Assembly: GCA_947177325.1 (NCBI GenBank)
Contig: CAMWUH010000001.1
Location: forward strand, 1 to 33,565
From: an uncultured Bacteroidales bacterium
Lineage (GTDB): Bacteria > Bacteroidota > Bacteroidia > Bacteroidales > Muribaculaceae
DNA: 33,565 nt
Direction: 5' to 3'
Made by a program: the position numbers and the translations under genes. Below the pieces are notes generated by a model. That model searched no databases. It saw only the letters and a list, made by a program, of their open reading frames with translations, and was not told where the DNA came from. This document shows positions 1 through 7,837 of the stretch, piece by piece (position 1 is the stretch's first letter; each line of letters starts with the position of its first letter).

Positions 1-522
1 GATCCCAACCCCACTCCCAATCCTACTCCCAACCCTACTCCCAACCCTGATCCCGAGCCCACTCCCTCAATCGACGGCAACTGGATTGTTTACCTCGAAA
101 ACACCGCTTCATGGTCTGACCCCATGACCTGGATTTGGGATGCCGGCAACGGTGATAAAAACTACACCGGTGGCAAATGGCCCGGAGCTCGCATGAAATC
201 CATCACCGTAGACGGTTTCGATAACCTCTACTACTATGATTTCCAAGCTGATGAAATGATTCGGCCCATGATTATCTTCAACCCCGGCGGCGACAACGGC
301 AAAACTAAAGACCTTGAATTGATCAACAAAGCAGTTTATGACTGCAACGGCAATATCACAGGCTCAATCGAAACACCGGTTACCGGTATCGACGCTATCA
401 ATGCCGACATTGATGCTCCCGCTGAATACTACAACCTCCAAGGCATCCGCGTTATCAACCCCACCCACGGTGCTTACATCTGCCGCCGAGGCTCTAAAGT
501 CAGCAAAGTGCTCATCCCCTAA
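1..522 (+). CDS. C-terminal part of a secreted starch-binding-module protein (5' end outside window)
   Basis: The reading frame is open from base 1, so this is the 3' end of a longer gene; the ATG at 124 lies inside the domain and is not a real start. The fragment begins with a Pro-rich linker built on Pro-Asn-Pro-Thr repeats (residues 1-22 of the fragment). It continues with a beta-rich module containing NWIVYLENTASW, KWPGARM and IIFNPGGDNGKT, a pattern like the starch-binding modules (CBM26 type) attached to alpha-amylases and related secreted hydrolases of Bacteroidales. The last 35 residues (YYNLQGIRVINP ... YICRRGSKVSKVLIP) resemble the short C-terminal tails common on secreted Bacteroidales proteins, similar to type IX secretion sorting tails. 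A catalytic domain upstream is likely but cannot be seen. Secretion route and substrate are inferred. Confidence 0.8.
   Translation, partial: DPNPTPNPTPNPTPNPDPEPTPSIDGNWIVYLENTASWSDPMTWIWDAGNGDKNYTGGKWPGARMKSITVDGFDNLYYYDFQADEMIRPMIIFNPGGDNGKTKDLELINKAVYDCNGNITGSIETPVTGIDAINADIDAPAEYYNLQGIRVINPTHGAYICRRGSKVSKVLIP
7..66 (+). repeat. Five 12-bp repeats encoding a Pro-Asn/Thr linker
   Basis: Five consecutive 12-base units of the form AAYCCYACTCCC, the last two diverged, encode a Pro-X-Pro-X linker upstream of the starch-binding-like module. Linkers of this type separate domains in secreted glycosidases. The array may continue beyond the window edge. Confidence 0.8.
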
Positions 523-632
523 TCGGTGATAACCAACTGCATTTACGCACGGACAAGAGAAGTGATTATGAGCCCCGTTTGTTAAAAAGTGGCCAAGTTA
601 TCAACAAAATCCAACAATTTTTGCTCTAAAAT

Positions 633-663
633 TTTGTCAATCAAAAAACAATCACTAATTTTG
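633..663 (+). promoter_or_regulatory. Promoter for rpsU (Bacteroidota type)
   Basis: TTTG at 633-636, a 19-nt spacer and TAATTTTG at 656-663 match the Bacteroidota primary-sigma consensus (TTTG, 19-21 nt, TAnnTTTG) exactly. It lies 53 nt upstream of the rpsU start. It is the best promoter match I found in the window. Confidence 0.7.
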
Positions 664-716
664 CCCCGCAAAACGCAAAATTGAATATCACAAATTAACA
701 TACCAAACTCACCAAA

Positions 717-908
717 ATGATTATCGTACAAGTTAAAGAAACCGAAAACATCGAAAAAGCACTCAAAAAATTCAAACGTAAATTCGAGCGCACCGGCATC
801 GTAAAAGAACTCCGCAGCCGTCAGGCTTTCCAAAAACCTTCGGTAACCAACCGTAAGAAAATGATGAAAGCCGTTTATGTGCAGAAACTTCGTTCAGTAG
901 AAGAGTAA
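717..908 (+). CDS. rpsU: 30S ribosomal protein bS21
   Basis: This 63-residue, very basic protein is a component of the small ribosomal subunit. MIIVQVKETENIEKALKKFK is the family N-terminus, and the KRKFERTGIVKELRSRQAF segment is also typical. The length matches the family. The gene heads an rpsU-xerC-hpf block that is familiar from Bacteroidales genomes. A consensus promoter lies at 633-663. No Shine-Dalgarno sequence is visible before the ATG; the upstream bases are A/C-rich. This is of note because bS21 helps hide the anti-Shine-Dalgarno region of the ribosome in Bacteroidota. Two hairpins follow the gene (926-948 and 982-1014). Confidence 0.97.
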   Translation: MIIVQVKETENIEKALKKFKRKFERTGIVKELRSRQAFQKPSVTNRKKMMKAVYVQKLRSVEE

Positions 909-925
909 TTCGATTTTCGATGCGC

Positions 926-948
926 CCTCACCGCAACCCCGCGTGAGG
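926..948 (+). other. Hairpin downstream of rpsU
   Basis: CCTCAC (926-931) pairs perfectly with GTGAGG (943-948) across an 11-nt loop, 18 nt after the rpsU stop. Only a short T-run follows, so it is a weak terminator candidate; it may act together with the larger hairpin at 982-1014. Confidence 0.4.
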
Positions 949-981
949 CTTTAACTCTCGAAATTCTTTTCTAAATCATAG

Positions 982-1014
982 AGCCCGTCGCGAGCCCCAA
1001 GCTCGCAGCGGGCT
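982..1014 (+). terminator. Hairpin, probable terminator after rpsU
   Basis: AGCCCG (982-987) pairs with CGGGCT (1009-1014), and inside that GCGAGC (990-995) pairs with GCTCGC (1001-1006) around a CCCAA loop, with a 2x2 internal loop (TC/AG). The following sequence (TTGACTGTTTCC) is only moderately T-rich, so termination may be partial. Stem pairing is directly visible; function is inferred from its position between rpsU and xerC. Confidence 0.55.
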
Positions 1015-1140
1015 TGACTGTTTCCACCCCCCGGCAATATTCACAAGATTCTTGGCTCACAGGTCAAATTCTTTTGTGGGGAAATTTGCAATTATTAAAA
1101 CTAATGCCTATATTCGCATTTACATCAATCGCGCTGCATT

Positions 1141-2052
1141 GTGAGAGAATTTCGCAACATATTGCTATCGGAGTTCAAGCAATACCTGACTGCCGAGCTC
1201 AACAGTTCTCCACTAACTGTTGAGGCGTATCTGCGCGATATCGGGCAATTTGCTGAATTCCTGCTGCCAGATACTCCCGGAGAGTTTGACCCACTGAAAG
1301 CTGACTCCGCTGACATTCGCGCGTGGATAGCCGAGCTTTCGCGACGCAAAGTGGAGCGACGGTCACTGCGCCGCAAATTGCAGTCGCTGCGAGCACTGTA
1401 TCGCTACCTGATGCGTCGCCGACTAACCGATGTCAATCCGGCCGATAAAGTCAGCATTGCCAAGCCTCACGACCCGCTTCCCCGCTTTATTCGCTCTGAA
1501 GAGACCAATTCGCTGCTTGACGGCGAATACGACCCTAACGACTTCGTGGAAGTGCGCGACCATCTGGTAATTCTAATGCTTTACTCCACCGGTATGCGCC
1601 GGGCAGAACTGACAGGATTGCTCGACCGCAACGTTGACACTGCCGCCTATCAGCTCAAAGTGCTCGGCAAACGCAACAAAGAGCGCATTATCCCCTTCGG
1701 GCAAGAGCTGGCAGAAACCATTGAGCTTTACCGGCAGCTTCGCGCAGAGGCAGGGCTGGAATTTGCCGATGAATTTTTTGTGCGCACAGGCGGATTGCCG
1801 TTTTATCCCGCATTAGTTAACCGCATCGTAAACAATCGGCTTGCCGGCAATGTTAGTTCTGAAAAGCGGTCGCCGCACACGCTGCGCCACTCATTTGCCA
1901 CCGATATGATTAACAACGGGGCCGATCTTAACGCTGTGCAGCAGCTACTGGGGCATGCCTCATTAGCCACAACGCAGATTTACACCCACATATCTACCCG
2001 TGAATTACTTCAAAACTATCGACAGGCTCACCCCCGAGCCCGCAAACAATAA
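1141..2052 (+). CDS. xerC: XerC-type tyrosine recombinase
   Basis: This 303-residue site-specific recombinase probably resolves chromosome dimers at dif together with a XerD partner encoded elsewhere. The N-terminal SAM-like DNA-binding domain covers about residues 5-95 (SPLTVEAYLRDI). The C-terminal catalytic domain has the full active-site set: R153 in TGMRRAEL, the beta-hairpin lysine in GKRNKER (near 177), H246 and R249 in PHTLRH, H272 in LLGHAS, and nucleophile Y281 in IYTH. The start is GTG, chosen because it gives the usual N-terminus just before the first helix. Position between rpsU and hpf is the usual place for the Bacteroidales xerC and argues against a phage or transposon integrase. 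The xerC rather than xerD assignment rests on this context. Confidence 0.92.
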   Translation: MREFRNILLSEFKQYLTAELNSSPLTVEAYLRDIGQFAEFLLPDTPGEFDPLKADSADIRAWIAELSRRKVERRSLRRKLQSLRALYRYLMRRRLTDVNPADKVSIAKPHDPLPRFIRSEETNSLLDGEYDPNDFVEVRDHLVILMLYSTGMRRAELTGLLDRNVDTAAYQLKVLGKRNKERIIPFGQELAETIELYRQLRAEAGLEFADEFFVRTGGLPFYPALVNRIVNNRLAGNVSSEKRSPHTLRHSFATDMINNGADLNAVQQLLGHASLATTQIYTHISTRELLQNYRQAHPRARKQ

Positions 2053-2101
2053 CTAACTATTCAACTAACACCTATTGTTTAACCCTAAAATCTAACGCCT
2101 T

Positions 2102-2395
2102 ATGGAAGTACGCATCAAAGCCATCCACTTCGACATCGCCGAGCGCCTTAACGAATTTATCGACCGCAAAGCCGAGCGCCTGAGCCGTCGCTACAGCGCT
2201 ATCTCTCATATCGATTTCACCCTCAAGGTGGTTAAACCCGAAACTTCACAAAATAAAGAGGCCCTGATCGCAATCACAATTCCGGGAGCTAAAGAGCTGA
2301 CAGCCACTAAGGTTGCCGACACTTTCGAAGAAGCAATCGACCTTGCTCTCGAAGCATTAGAGCGCCAACTTGAAAAAGAAAAAGCAAAAAAATGA
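2102..2395 (+). CDS. hpf: Ribosome hibernation promoting factor, short form
   Basis: This 97-residue protein of the HPF/RaiA family binds the 30S decoding region in stationary phase and silences ribosomes. It shows the family beta-alpha-beta-beta-beta-alpha pattern: MEVRIKAIHFDIAERLNEFI, then the helix with KAERLSRRYS, the central strands (DFTLKVVKPE), and the final acidic/basic helix (FEEAIDLALEALERQLEK). Its length is that of the short form, lacking the C-terminal dimerisation domain of long HPF, so full 100S dimers would need another factor. It lies 49 nt after xerC with no visible terminator, so co-transcription is likely. A promoter motif for the next gene overlaps its stop region. Confidence 0.94.
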   Translation: MEVRIKAIHFDIAERLNEFIDRKAERLSRRYSAISHIDFTLKVVKPETSQNKEALIAITIPGAKELTATKVADTFEEAIDLALEALERQLEKEKAKK

Positions 2396-2396
2396 T

Positions 2397-2404
2397 TATC
2401 TTTG
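2397..2404 (+). promoter_or_regulatory. Promoter -7 element upstream of the FNT channel gene
   Basis: TATCTTTG matches the Bacteroidota TAnnTTTG -7 element and starts one base after the hpf stop codon. No good -33 TTTG at 19-21 nt was found (a TTG lies 24 nt upstream), so strength is uncertain. Predicted transcription would start near 2410. Confidence 0.5.
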
Positions 2405-2464
2405 CGCTCAAATAGGGTGGCAACCCCAAAACGTGCCACACCGATAACCACCCTGAATTAGCGC
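2404..2464 (+). promoter_or_regulatory. Leader of the FNT channel gene with competing stems
   Basis: GGGTGGCA (2415-2422) can pair two ways: GTGGCA with TGCCAC (2434-2439), or GGGTGG with CCACCC (2448-2453). These pairings exclude each other because they share the 5' arm. A further outer stem, GCGCT (2404-2408) with AGCGC (2460-2464), ends one base before the start codon; it would form only in transcripts reading through from hpf. Pairing is read from the sequence; any regulatory switch is inference. Confidence 0.35.
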
Positions 2465-2465
2465 A

Positions 2466-3278
2466 ATGAACATCAAATCACCAGCCGAAATTACATCTGC
2501 GGCCGAAACTTCGGGTCGCAACAAAATCAACTTAACCGTCAAGCATCCGGGCCGTCTGATAGTGGCTGCGATGCTTGCCGGTGCTTTTATTTCAATAGGG
2601 GGCATATTGTCGCTCATCACCGGATTCGGATTGCCCGGTCTATCGGCCGACAATCCGGCATTGCAAAAACTGATATCGGGCGCAACGTTTCCTATAGGAC
2701 TGATATTGGTAGTGGTGCTCGGAGCAGAACTGTTTACCGGCAACAACGCCACGCTCATCCCGGGCTATATGAACCGCCATTACGGCTTTAAAAGCGTAGT
2801 AGCCAATTGGACCATCGTTTATGTCGGCAACTTCATCGGGGCCCTGCTCTTCACGTGGGCGCTTGTCTACGCCTGCGGGCTGACCGCTGCCGACCCCTGG
2901 CACTCGGCTATAGTCAACATTGCCAAAGCCAAAACATCAATGCCTTTCCTGACTGTGTTGCTTAAAGGCATCGGGGCCAACTGGTTTGTGTGCCTCGGAG
3001 TTTGGCTGGCATTGTCGGGTCACAGCTTTGCCGAGAAAGCCCTGGGCTGCTGGATTCCCGTGATGGCTTTCGTGGCCTTGGGCTATGAACACTGCATCGC
3101 CAATATGTTTTACCTGCCGCTCGGGATGATGGAGGGGGCCGATGTCAGCATAGGTCAGGCTATCACGGCCAATCTCATTCCCGCCACGATAGGCAATATC
3201 ATAGGGGGAGCACTGTTTGTAGGGTGTCTGCATGCATGGCTTCACCGCTCCGGAGCTGAAACCTCACATAAAAATTAA
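2466..3278 (+). CDS. Formate/nitrite transporter family channel
   Basis: This 270-residue inner-membrane pentameric channel moves small monovalent anions (formate, nitrite or hydrosulfide) with protons. Six hydrophobic segments are visible. Family signatures are present: GAELFTGN (86-93), GANWFVCLGVWLA (170-182) and the central histidine H209 in YEHCIANMF, which gates the pore. K167 in LLKGIGAN sits where the conserved pore lysine is expected. The start at 2466 gives a normal short cytosolic N-terminus. The substrate cannot be decided from sequence; in a fermentative gut anaerobe, formate export is plausible. The gene follows hpf after a promoter motif and a structured leader, and precedes fba, which has its own promoter motif. 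Confidence 0.93.
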   Translation: MNIKSPAEITSAAETSGRNKINLTVKHPGRLIVAAMLAGAFISIGGILSLITGFGLPGLSADNPALQKLISGATFPIGLILVVVLGAELFTGNNATLIPGYMNRHYGFKSVVANWTIVYVGNFIGALLFTWALVYACGLTAADPWHSAIVNIAKAKTSMPFLTVLLKGIGANWFVCLGVWLALSGHSFAEKALGCWIPVMAFVALGYEHCIANMFYLPLGMMEGADVSIGQAITANLIPATIGNIIGGALFVGCLHAWLHRSGAETSHKN

Positions 3279-3307
3279 AAAAATTTTTTCAACCACGAAA
3301 AAATTAT

Positions 3308-3315
3308 TATCTTTG
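3308..3315 (+). promoter_or_regulatory. Promoter -7 element for fba
   Basis: TATCTTTG fits TAnnTTTG and lies 39 nt before the aldolase start. The region 19-21 nt upstream is a T-run (around 3284-3289) rather than a clear TTTG. The placement before a gene expected to be strongly expressed supports the call. Confidence 0.55.
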
Positions 3316-3354
3316 CACCACAATCTAACCCCTTTTAATAGATAAACTCTCAAC

Positions 3355-4350
3355 ATGGTATCTTTTAAAGAACTCGGCTTGGTTAACACCCGTGAGATGT
3401 TTGCCAAAGCAATCAAAGGCGGCTATGCAATCCCCGCCTTCAACTTCAACAACATGGAGCAACTTCAAGCTATCATTCAAGCAGCTGCCGAAGACCGCTC
3501 TCCTGTTATCCTCCAAGTTTCGAAAGGCGCTCGCAACTATGCCAACGGCACTCTGCTCCGCTACATGGCTCAAGGCGCTGTTGAATACGCTAAAGAACTC
3601 GGCTGGGAACATCCCCAAATCGTGCTTCACCTCGACCACGGTGATTCATTCGAAATCTGCAAACAATGTATCGACAACGGTTTCTCTTCAGTGATGATCG
3701 ACGGTTCACACCTCCCCTACGAAGAAAACGTTGCCTTGACTAAAAAAGTAGTTGACTACGCTCACCAATTTGACGTAACCGTTGAAGGCGAGCTCGGCGT
3801 GTTGGCCGGCGTTGAAGATGAAGTATCTTCTGACCACCACACCTACACCGACCCCGAAGAAGTTATCGACTTCGCTACCCGCACAGGTTGCGACTCTTTG
3901 GCAATCTCAATCGGCACCTCACACGGCGCATACAAATTCACTCCCGAGCAATGCACCCGCAACGCTGAAGGCAAACTCGTTCCCCCGCCCTTGGCATTCG
4001 ACGTTCTCGACGCCGTTATGGAAAAACTCCCCGGTTTCCCCATCGTGCTCCACGGCTCATCATCAGTGCCCGAAGAAGAAGTTGAAACTATCAACAAATT
4101 CGGTGGCAAACTTCCCGACGCTATCGGTATTCCCGAAGAACAACTTCGCAAAGCTGCCAAGAGCGCCGTTTGCAAAATCAACATCGACTCTGACAGCCGC
4201 TTGGCAATGACCGCTGCTATCCGTCAAGTATTCGCAGAAAAACCTGCTGAATTTGACCCCCGCAAATATCTCGGTCCCGCTCGCGACAACATGAAGAAAC
4301 TCTACAAACACAAAATCGAAAACGTGCTCGGCTCTAAAGACAAAGCATAA
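3355..4350 (+). CDS. fba: Class II fructose-bisphosphate aldolase
   Basis: This 331-residue cytosolic zinc enzyme cleaves fructose 1,6-bisphosphate to dihydroxyacetone phosphate and glyceraldehyde 3-phosphate in glycolysis and runs in reverse in gluconeogenesis. The metal and catalytic site is visible: D94-H95 in LHLDHGD, the EGELG segment near 144-148, H190 in GTSHG, H233 in VLHGSSS, and the phosphate-binding INIDSD at 276-281. Length and the insertion after HHTYTDPEE fit the longer class II type. Codon choice is strongly biased (AAC, CTC, GAA, AAA), as expected for a highly expressed gene. It has its own promoter motif (3308-3315) and a strong terminator (4378-4421), so it is probably a single-gene unit. 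Confidence 0.97.
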   Translation: MVSFKELGLVNTREMFAKAIKGGYAIPAFNFNNMEQLQAIIQAAAEDRSPVILQVSKGARNYANGTLLRYMAQGAVEYAKELGWEHPQIVLHLDHGDSFEICKQCIDNGFSSVMIDGSHLPYEENVALTKKVVDYAHQFDVTVEGELGVLAGVEDEVSSDHHTYTDPEEVIDFATRTGCDSLAISIGTSHGAYKFTPEQCTRNAEGKLVPPPLAFDVLDAVMEKLPGFPIVLHGSSSVPEEEVETINKFGGKLPDAIGIPEEQLRKAAKSAVCKINIDSDSRLAMTAAIRQVFAEKPAEFDPRKYLGPARDNMKKLYKHKIENVLGSKDKA

Positions 4351-4377
4351 GCCACGCCTCGTTTTTAAATAATCTAT

Positions 4378-4421
4378 CAGCGCCCCGCTGCCGTCACATC
4401 GGCCCGGGGCGCTGTTTTGTT
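4378..4421 (+). terminator. Rho-independent terminator of fba
   Basis: A perfect 10-bp stem, CAGCGCCCCG (4378-4387) with CGGGGCGCTG (4405-4414), is followed at once by TTTTGTT. The loop itself can form a GCCG/CGGC stem. It lies 27 nt after the fba stop and insulates the SusC unit from fba transcription. Confidence 0.93.
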
Positions 4422-4526
4422 AGTGGAAGATATGAAAGGGAATTCCAACTGAAAGCCGGAGCTAAAAAATTGAAATTTGAAGATTATTTTTTTTCTTAAA
4501 TTGTTATATTATTTGTAAAAATTTCT

Positions 4527-4534
4527 TAACTTTG
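4527..4534 (+). promoter_or_regulatory. Promoter -7 element of the susC-like unit
   Basis: TAACTTTG fits TAnnTTTG, about 112 nt before the susC-like start. The -33 box is poor: a TTG lies 23 nt upstream. A weak core would fit a promoter needing an activator, but none is encoded nearby. Confidence 0.5.
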
Positions 4535-4557
4535 CTTACCGACTACCCTTATTCCAC

Positions 4558-4615
4558 TCCGGAAACCGGACCATATTGTCACTAAAGACAATCATTAGTG
4601 CTTGATTATCAATCA
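4558..4615 (+). promoter_or_regulatory. Leader with three small hairpins upstream of susC-like gene
   Basis: Three adjacent perfect stems: TCCGG/CCGGA (4558-4570, AAA loop), ATTGTC/GACAAT (4575-4592, ACTAAA loop) and TGATT/AATCA (4603-4615, ATC loop). They fill most of the roughly 105-nt untranslated region that would follow a start near 4541. Leaders of Bacteroidales sus-type operons are known targets of antisense RNAs and attenuation; a role here is inference. Confidence 0.4.
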
Positions 4616-4645
4616 ATTATTACACATCTCACTAATCTTGAGTTT

Positions 4646-7600
4646 ATGAAGAAACAGCTCATCTTAATGCTAACCATGTTGTTGGCTACCATCGCGGCTA
4701 CTGCTCAAATCACGAAAATGAGCGGCACCGTAGTAAGCGACGACGACGGTTTGCCAATTTTCGGTGCAACAGTTACCGTCACCGGAACTCAAACAATTGC
4801 GATAACCGACATCGATGGTAAATTCACCCTTAACGGATTGACAGCTAAAGACAAAACAATCACAGTTACATTTGTAGGTATGGCGCCCCAAACCGTTAAA
4901 ATTGCGCCTGAAGTTACTGTTGTAATGATACCTACCGATGCCGACTTGGATGAAGTAATGGTGGTTGCTTTCGGCAAGCAAAAGCGCGAAGCCTTCACCG
5001 GCTCGGCAAGTGTGGTCGATGCAGCTCAAATTGAGCGTCTGCAAGTAACTAATCCCATTGAAGCCCTGAACGGTAACGTTACCGGTATGAGCATGATTGA
5101 ATCAAACTCATTTACCTCCGACCCCACGATCAACATTCGCGGTTTGAGTTCAATCAACGCTTCCAACTCACCTCTTATCGTGCTCGACGGTCTGCCCTAC
5201 AACGGCTACTGGAACGATATCAATCCCGCTGATGTGGCCTCAATCACAGTGTTGAAAGATGCCGCATCAAATGCGCTTTACGGCGCACGCGGTGCCAATG
5301 GCGTTATCCTTATCACATCCAAGGCTGCTCAACGCGGCAAAACCAAAGTGACCATCGAAGCCAAATGGGGCGCTAACAGCAACGCCCGCGTTGACTACAA
5401 CACTATCTCTGACCCCGGCCAATATTACGAAGCTCATTATGCAGCTTTGCGCAACTATTATATCAACGGCCAAAATATGTCGGCCGCAGCTGCCCATCAG
5501 CAAGCCAACAGTGTATTGACCGGCCCATTCGCCAACGGTGGCTTAGGCTACAACGTGTTTGCAGTGCCTAACGGCGAATATCTCATCGGCTCTAACGGGA
5601 AGCTCAACCCCAACGCCACATTGGGCAATCGCGTTGCCTATAACGGAAATATTTACACCCTGCTGCCCGACGACTGGAGCAAGGCCGGCCTCCGCACCGG
5701 TTTCCGCGAAGAATACAACGTGCGCCTGACGGGCGGTAACAACCAATTCTCTTTCCTTTCATCTTTAGGATATTTGAAAGAAGACGGTCTGGCCTACAAC
5801 AATGACATCGAGCGCCTGACCGCACGTTTGAAAGCTGAATATCAAGCTTACAGCTTCCTCAAAATCGGAGCTAACGCCGGTTACAACCACACCCACACCA
5901 ACTCTGCCGACAACGTATTCACCGTGCCCGTTTCAATCGCTCCAATCTATCCCCTCTACGTGCGCGACGGCGAGGGCAACATCCTTACCGACAACCACGG
6001 CCGTGTTTACGACTACGGTTCCGGAAACAACGCCGGCATGATGCGACCCGTCGACACCAACGGCAACTACATTCAGGACGACCTCCTCGACGTAGCGTCA
6101 AACAGCTCCAACGCCTTCAATATCCAAGGCTACGCCAACTTCGACTTCCTGAAGCACTTCCGTCTGACCGTCAACGGCTCCGTCTACATCACAGAGAACC
6201 GTATGCGTTCAGCCTATAACCCTTACTACGGCTATACCGCCACTACCGGCGGCTCTACCGAAATAAGCCACTATCGCACCAGCGACTACAACTATCAACA
6301 ACTCCTTTCCTACACCAACTCCTTTGGTCTCAACAACATCGACATACTTCTCGGCCATGAATATTCCCGCAGCCAGCAGACCAGCCTTAAAGCCTCCAAA
6401 AACAAAATAGCGATGTTTGAAACCAACATAGAGCTCAACGGGGCAATCATCGACGGCTCTATGTCAAGCTACATCACCAACTACAACGTAGAAGGCTACT
6501 TCCTCCGCGCTCAATACGACTACGACAACCGCATCTTCGGCTCGTTCTCGTTCCGTCGCGACGGATCTTCACGATTCCACCCCGACCACCGCTGGGGCAA
6601 CTTCTGGTCGCTCGGCGCTGCCTGGATTCTCACTCGTGAATCGTGGTTCCCGAAAACTACCTGGCTCGATATGTTGAAAGTAAAAGCCTCTTACGGCGAG
6701 CAGGGCAACGACGGCATCGGTAACTACCGCTACGTCGACACCTACACCATCAAAAACTCCGATGGCGAAATCGCTTTCGTTTTCAACAACAAAGGTAACC
6801 CAAACATCACATGGGAAACCGTAGGCAGTTTCAACGCCGGCTTCGAAGCTGACCTATTCAACTCTCGCCTCAACATCGACCTCGAAGGCTATGTGCGCAC
6901 TACTCGCAACATGCTGATGTGGCTTACAGTTCCCGTTTCTCTCGGCTACGAAGGCTATTATGACAACATCGGCAATATGCGCAACTCCGGCCTCGAACTC
7001 TCAATCTCAGGCGACATCATCGCCTCACGCAACTTCGCATGGAACCTCGGCATTAATTTCACTTGGGAGAAAAACCGCATCACTTATCTGCCCGAAAGCA
7101 AACGCTCGCTCGTTGTTGACGGCTATGGCGGCTACGCTGATGGCAGCGTGTTCTACGGCGAAGGCCTCCCGATGCGTACTTGGTATTTGAAAGAATATGC
7201 CGGCGTATCGTCAGAAGGTGAAGCGCTCTTCTACAAAACTGTCAACGGCGAAAAAGTTACCACCACCAACTATGAAGATGCCACATATTATAACTGCGGT
7301 TCGGCACTTCCCGATATGTTTGGCGGCATCAACACCTCGCTCCGCATCTACGACTTCGACCTTAACGTGCAACTCAACTATTCAATCGGTGGCAAGAAAT
7401 TTGACTCCAACTATCAATTCCTGATGACACCGCCGTGGAGCTCGTTGACCGGCAGCCCAATGCACCAGGATGTGTTCAACTCATGGTCGCTCACCAATCA
7501 ATCAAGCGACATTCCGCGCTGGCAATACAACGACGACGAATCAGCCCTCTCATCAAGCCGCTGGCTCACTAATGCCTCGTTCATCTCGCTGCGCAACATC

Positions 7601-7810
7601 TCTGTCGGCTACAACTTCCCCAAATCAATCACATCTCGCCTGAAAATGGAGAAAATGCGCTTGTTTGTATCAGCCGACAACATCTACTACTGGTCTCATC
7701 GCAAAGGTTTCGACCCCCGAATGGGCACATACTATGGCAACTATAACGCCGACTCGGGTTACAGCTTCCCGCGACGCACCATTTCCGGCGGCATCCAGAT
7801 TAACTTCTAA
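4646..7810 (+). CDS. SusC/RagA-type TonB-dependent outer membrane transporter
   Basis: This protein of about 1054 residues is the outer-membrane barrel that imports a glycan or similar nutrient using TonB energy, with SusD as its lid. The start is placed at 4646, where MKKQLILMLTMLLATIAATA forms a clear signal peptide; a GTG at 4598 would add 16 residues in front of it and is unlikely. After the signal comes a carboxypeptidase-regulatory-like beta domain (about 23-95, ATVTVTGTQTIAITDIDGKF). The plug domain follows (NIRGLSSINASNSPLIVLDG and LYGARGANGVILITSKAA near 211-228). A long 22-strand barrel then ends in the aromatic C-terminus GGIQINF. It lies 27 nt before its susD partner. The substrate is not predictable from the sequence. 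Confidence 0.96.
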   Translation: MKKQLILMLTMLLATIAATAQITKMSGTVVSDDDGLPIFGATVTVTGTQTIAITDIDGKFTLNGLTAKDKTITVTFVGMAPQTVKIAPEVTVVMIPTDADLDEVMVVAFGKQKREAFTGSASVVDAAQIERLQVTNPIEALNGNVTGMSMIESNSFTSDPTINIRGLSSINASNSPLIVLDGLPYNGYWNDINPADVASITVLKDAASNALYGARGANGVILITSKAAQRGKTKVTIEAKWGANSNARVDYNTISDPGQYYEAHYAALRNYYINGQNMSAAAAHQQANSVLTGPFANGGLGYNVFAVPNGEYLIGSNGKLNPNATLGNRVAYNGNIYTLLPDDWSKAGLRTGFREEYNVRLTGGNNQFSFLSSLGYLKEDGLAYNNDIERLTARLKAEYQAYSFLKIGANAGYNHTHTNSADNVFTVPVSIAPIYPLYVRDGEGNILTDNHGRVYDYGSGNNAGMMRPVDTNGNYIQDDLLDVASNSSNAFNIQGYANFDFLKHFRLTVNGSVYITENRMRSAYNPYYGYTATTGGSTEISHYRTSDYNYQQLLSYTNSFGLNNIDILLGHEYSRSQQTSLKASKNKIAMFETNIELNGAIIDGSMSSYITNYNVEGYFLRAQYDYDNRIFGSFSFRRDGSSRFHPDHRWGNFWSLGAAWILTRESWFPKTTWLDMLKVKASYGEQGNDGIGNYRYVDTYTIKNSDGEIAFVFNNKGNPNITWETVGSFNAGFEADLFNSRLNIDLEGYVRTTRNMLMWLTVPVSLGYEGYYDNIGNMRNSGLELSISGDIIASRNFAWNLGINFTWEKNRITYLPESKRSLVVDGYGGYADGSVFYGEGLPMRTWYLKEYAGVSSEGEALFYKTVNGEKVTTTNYEDATYYNCGSALPDMFGGINTSLRIYDFDLNVQLNYSIGGKKFDSNYQFLMTPPWSSLTGSPMHQDVFNSWSLTNQSSDIPRWQYNDDESALSSSRWLTNASFISLRNISVGYNFPKSITSRLKMEKMRLFVSADNIYYWSHRKGFDPRMGTYYGNYNADSGYSFPRRTISGGIQINF

Positions 7811-7837
7811 TCCTCTCACCCTCAACAGCATTACAAT

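Noticed and set aside
1141..2052. Tyrosine recombinase as a mobile-element integrase
   Set aside because: It sits between rpsU and hpf, has XerC length and motifs, and no attachment repeats, excisionase or phage genes are seen.
2396..2465. tRNA gene after hpf, as expected from Bacteroides gene order
   Set aside because: Only about 70 nt are available, and no acceptor stem, anticodon arm or T-arm sequence can be found.
3279..3300. A-run and T-run after the FNT channel gene as a terminator
   Set aside because: The A/T palindrome has no GC stem, and it overlaps the position where the fba -33 box would lie.
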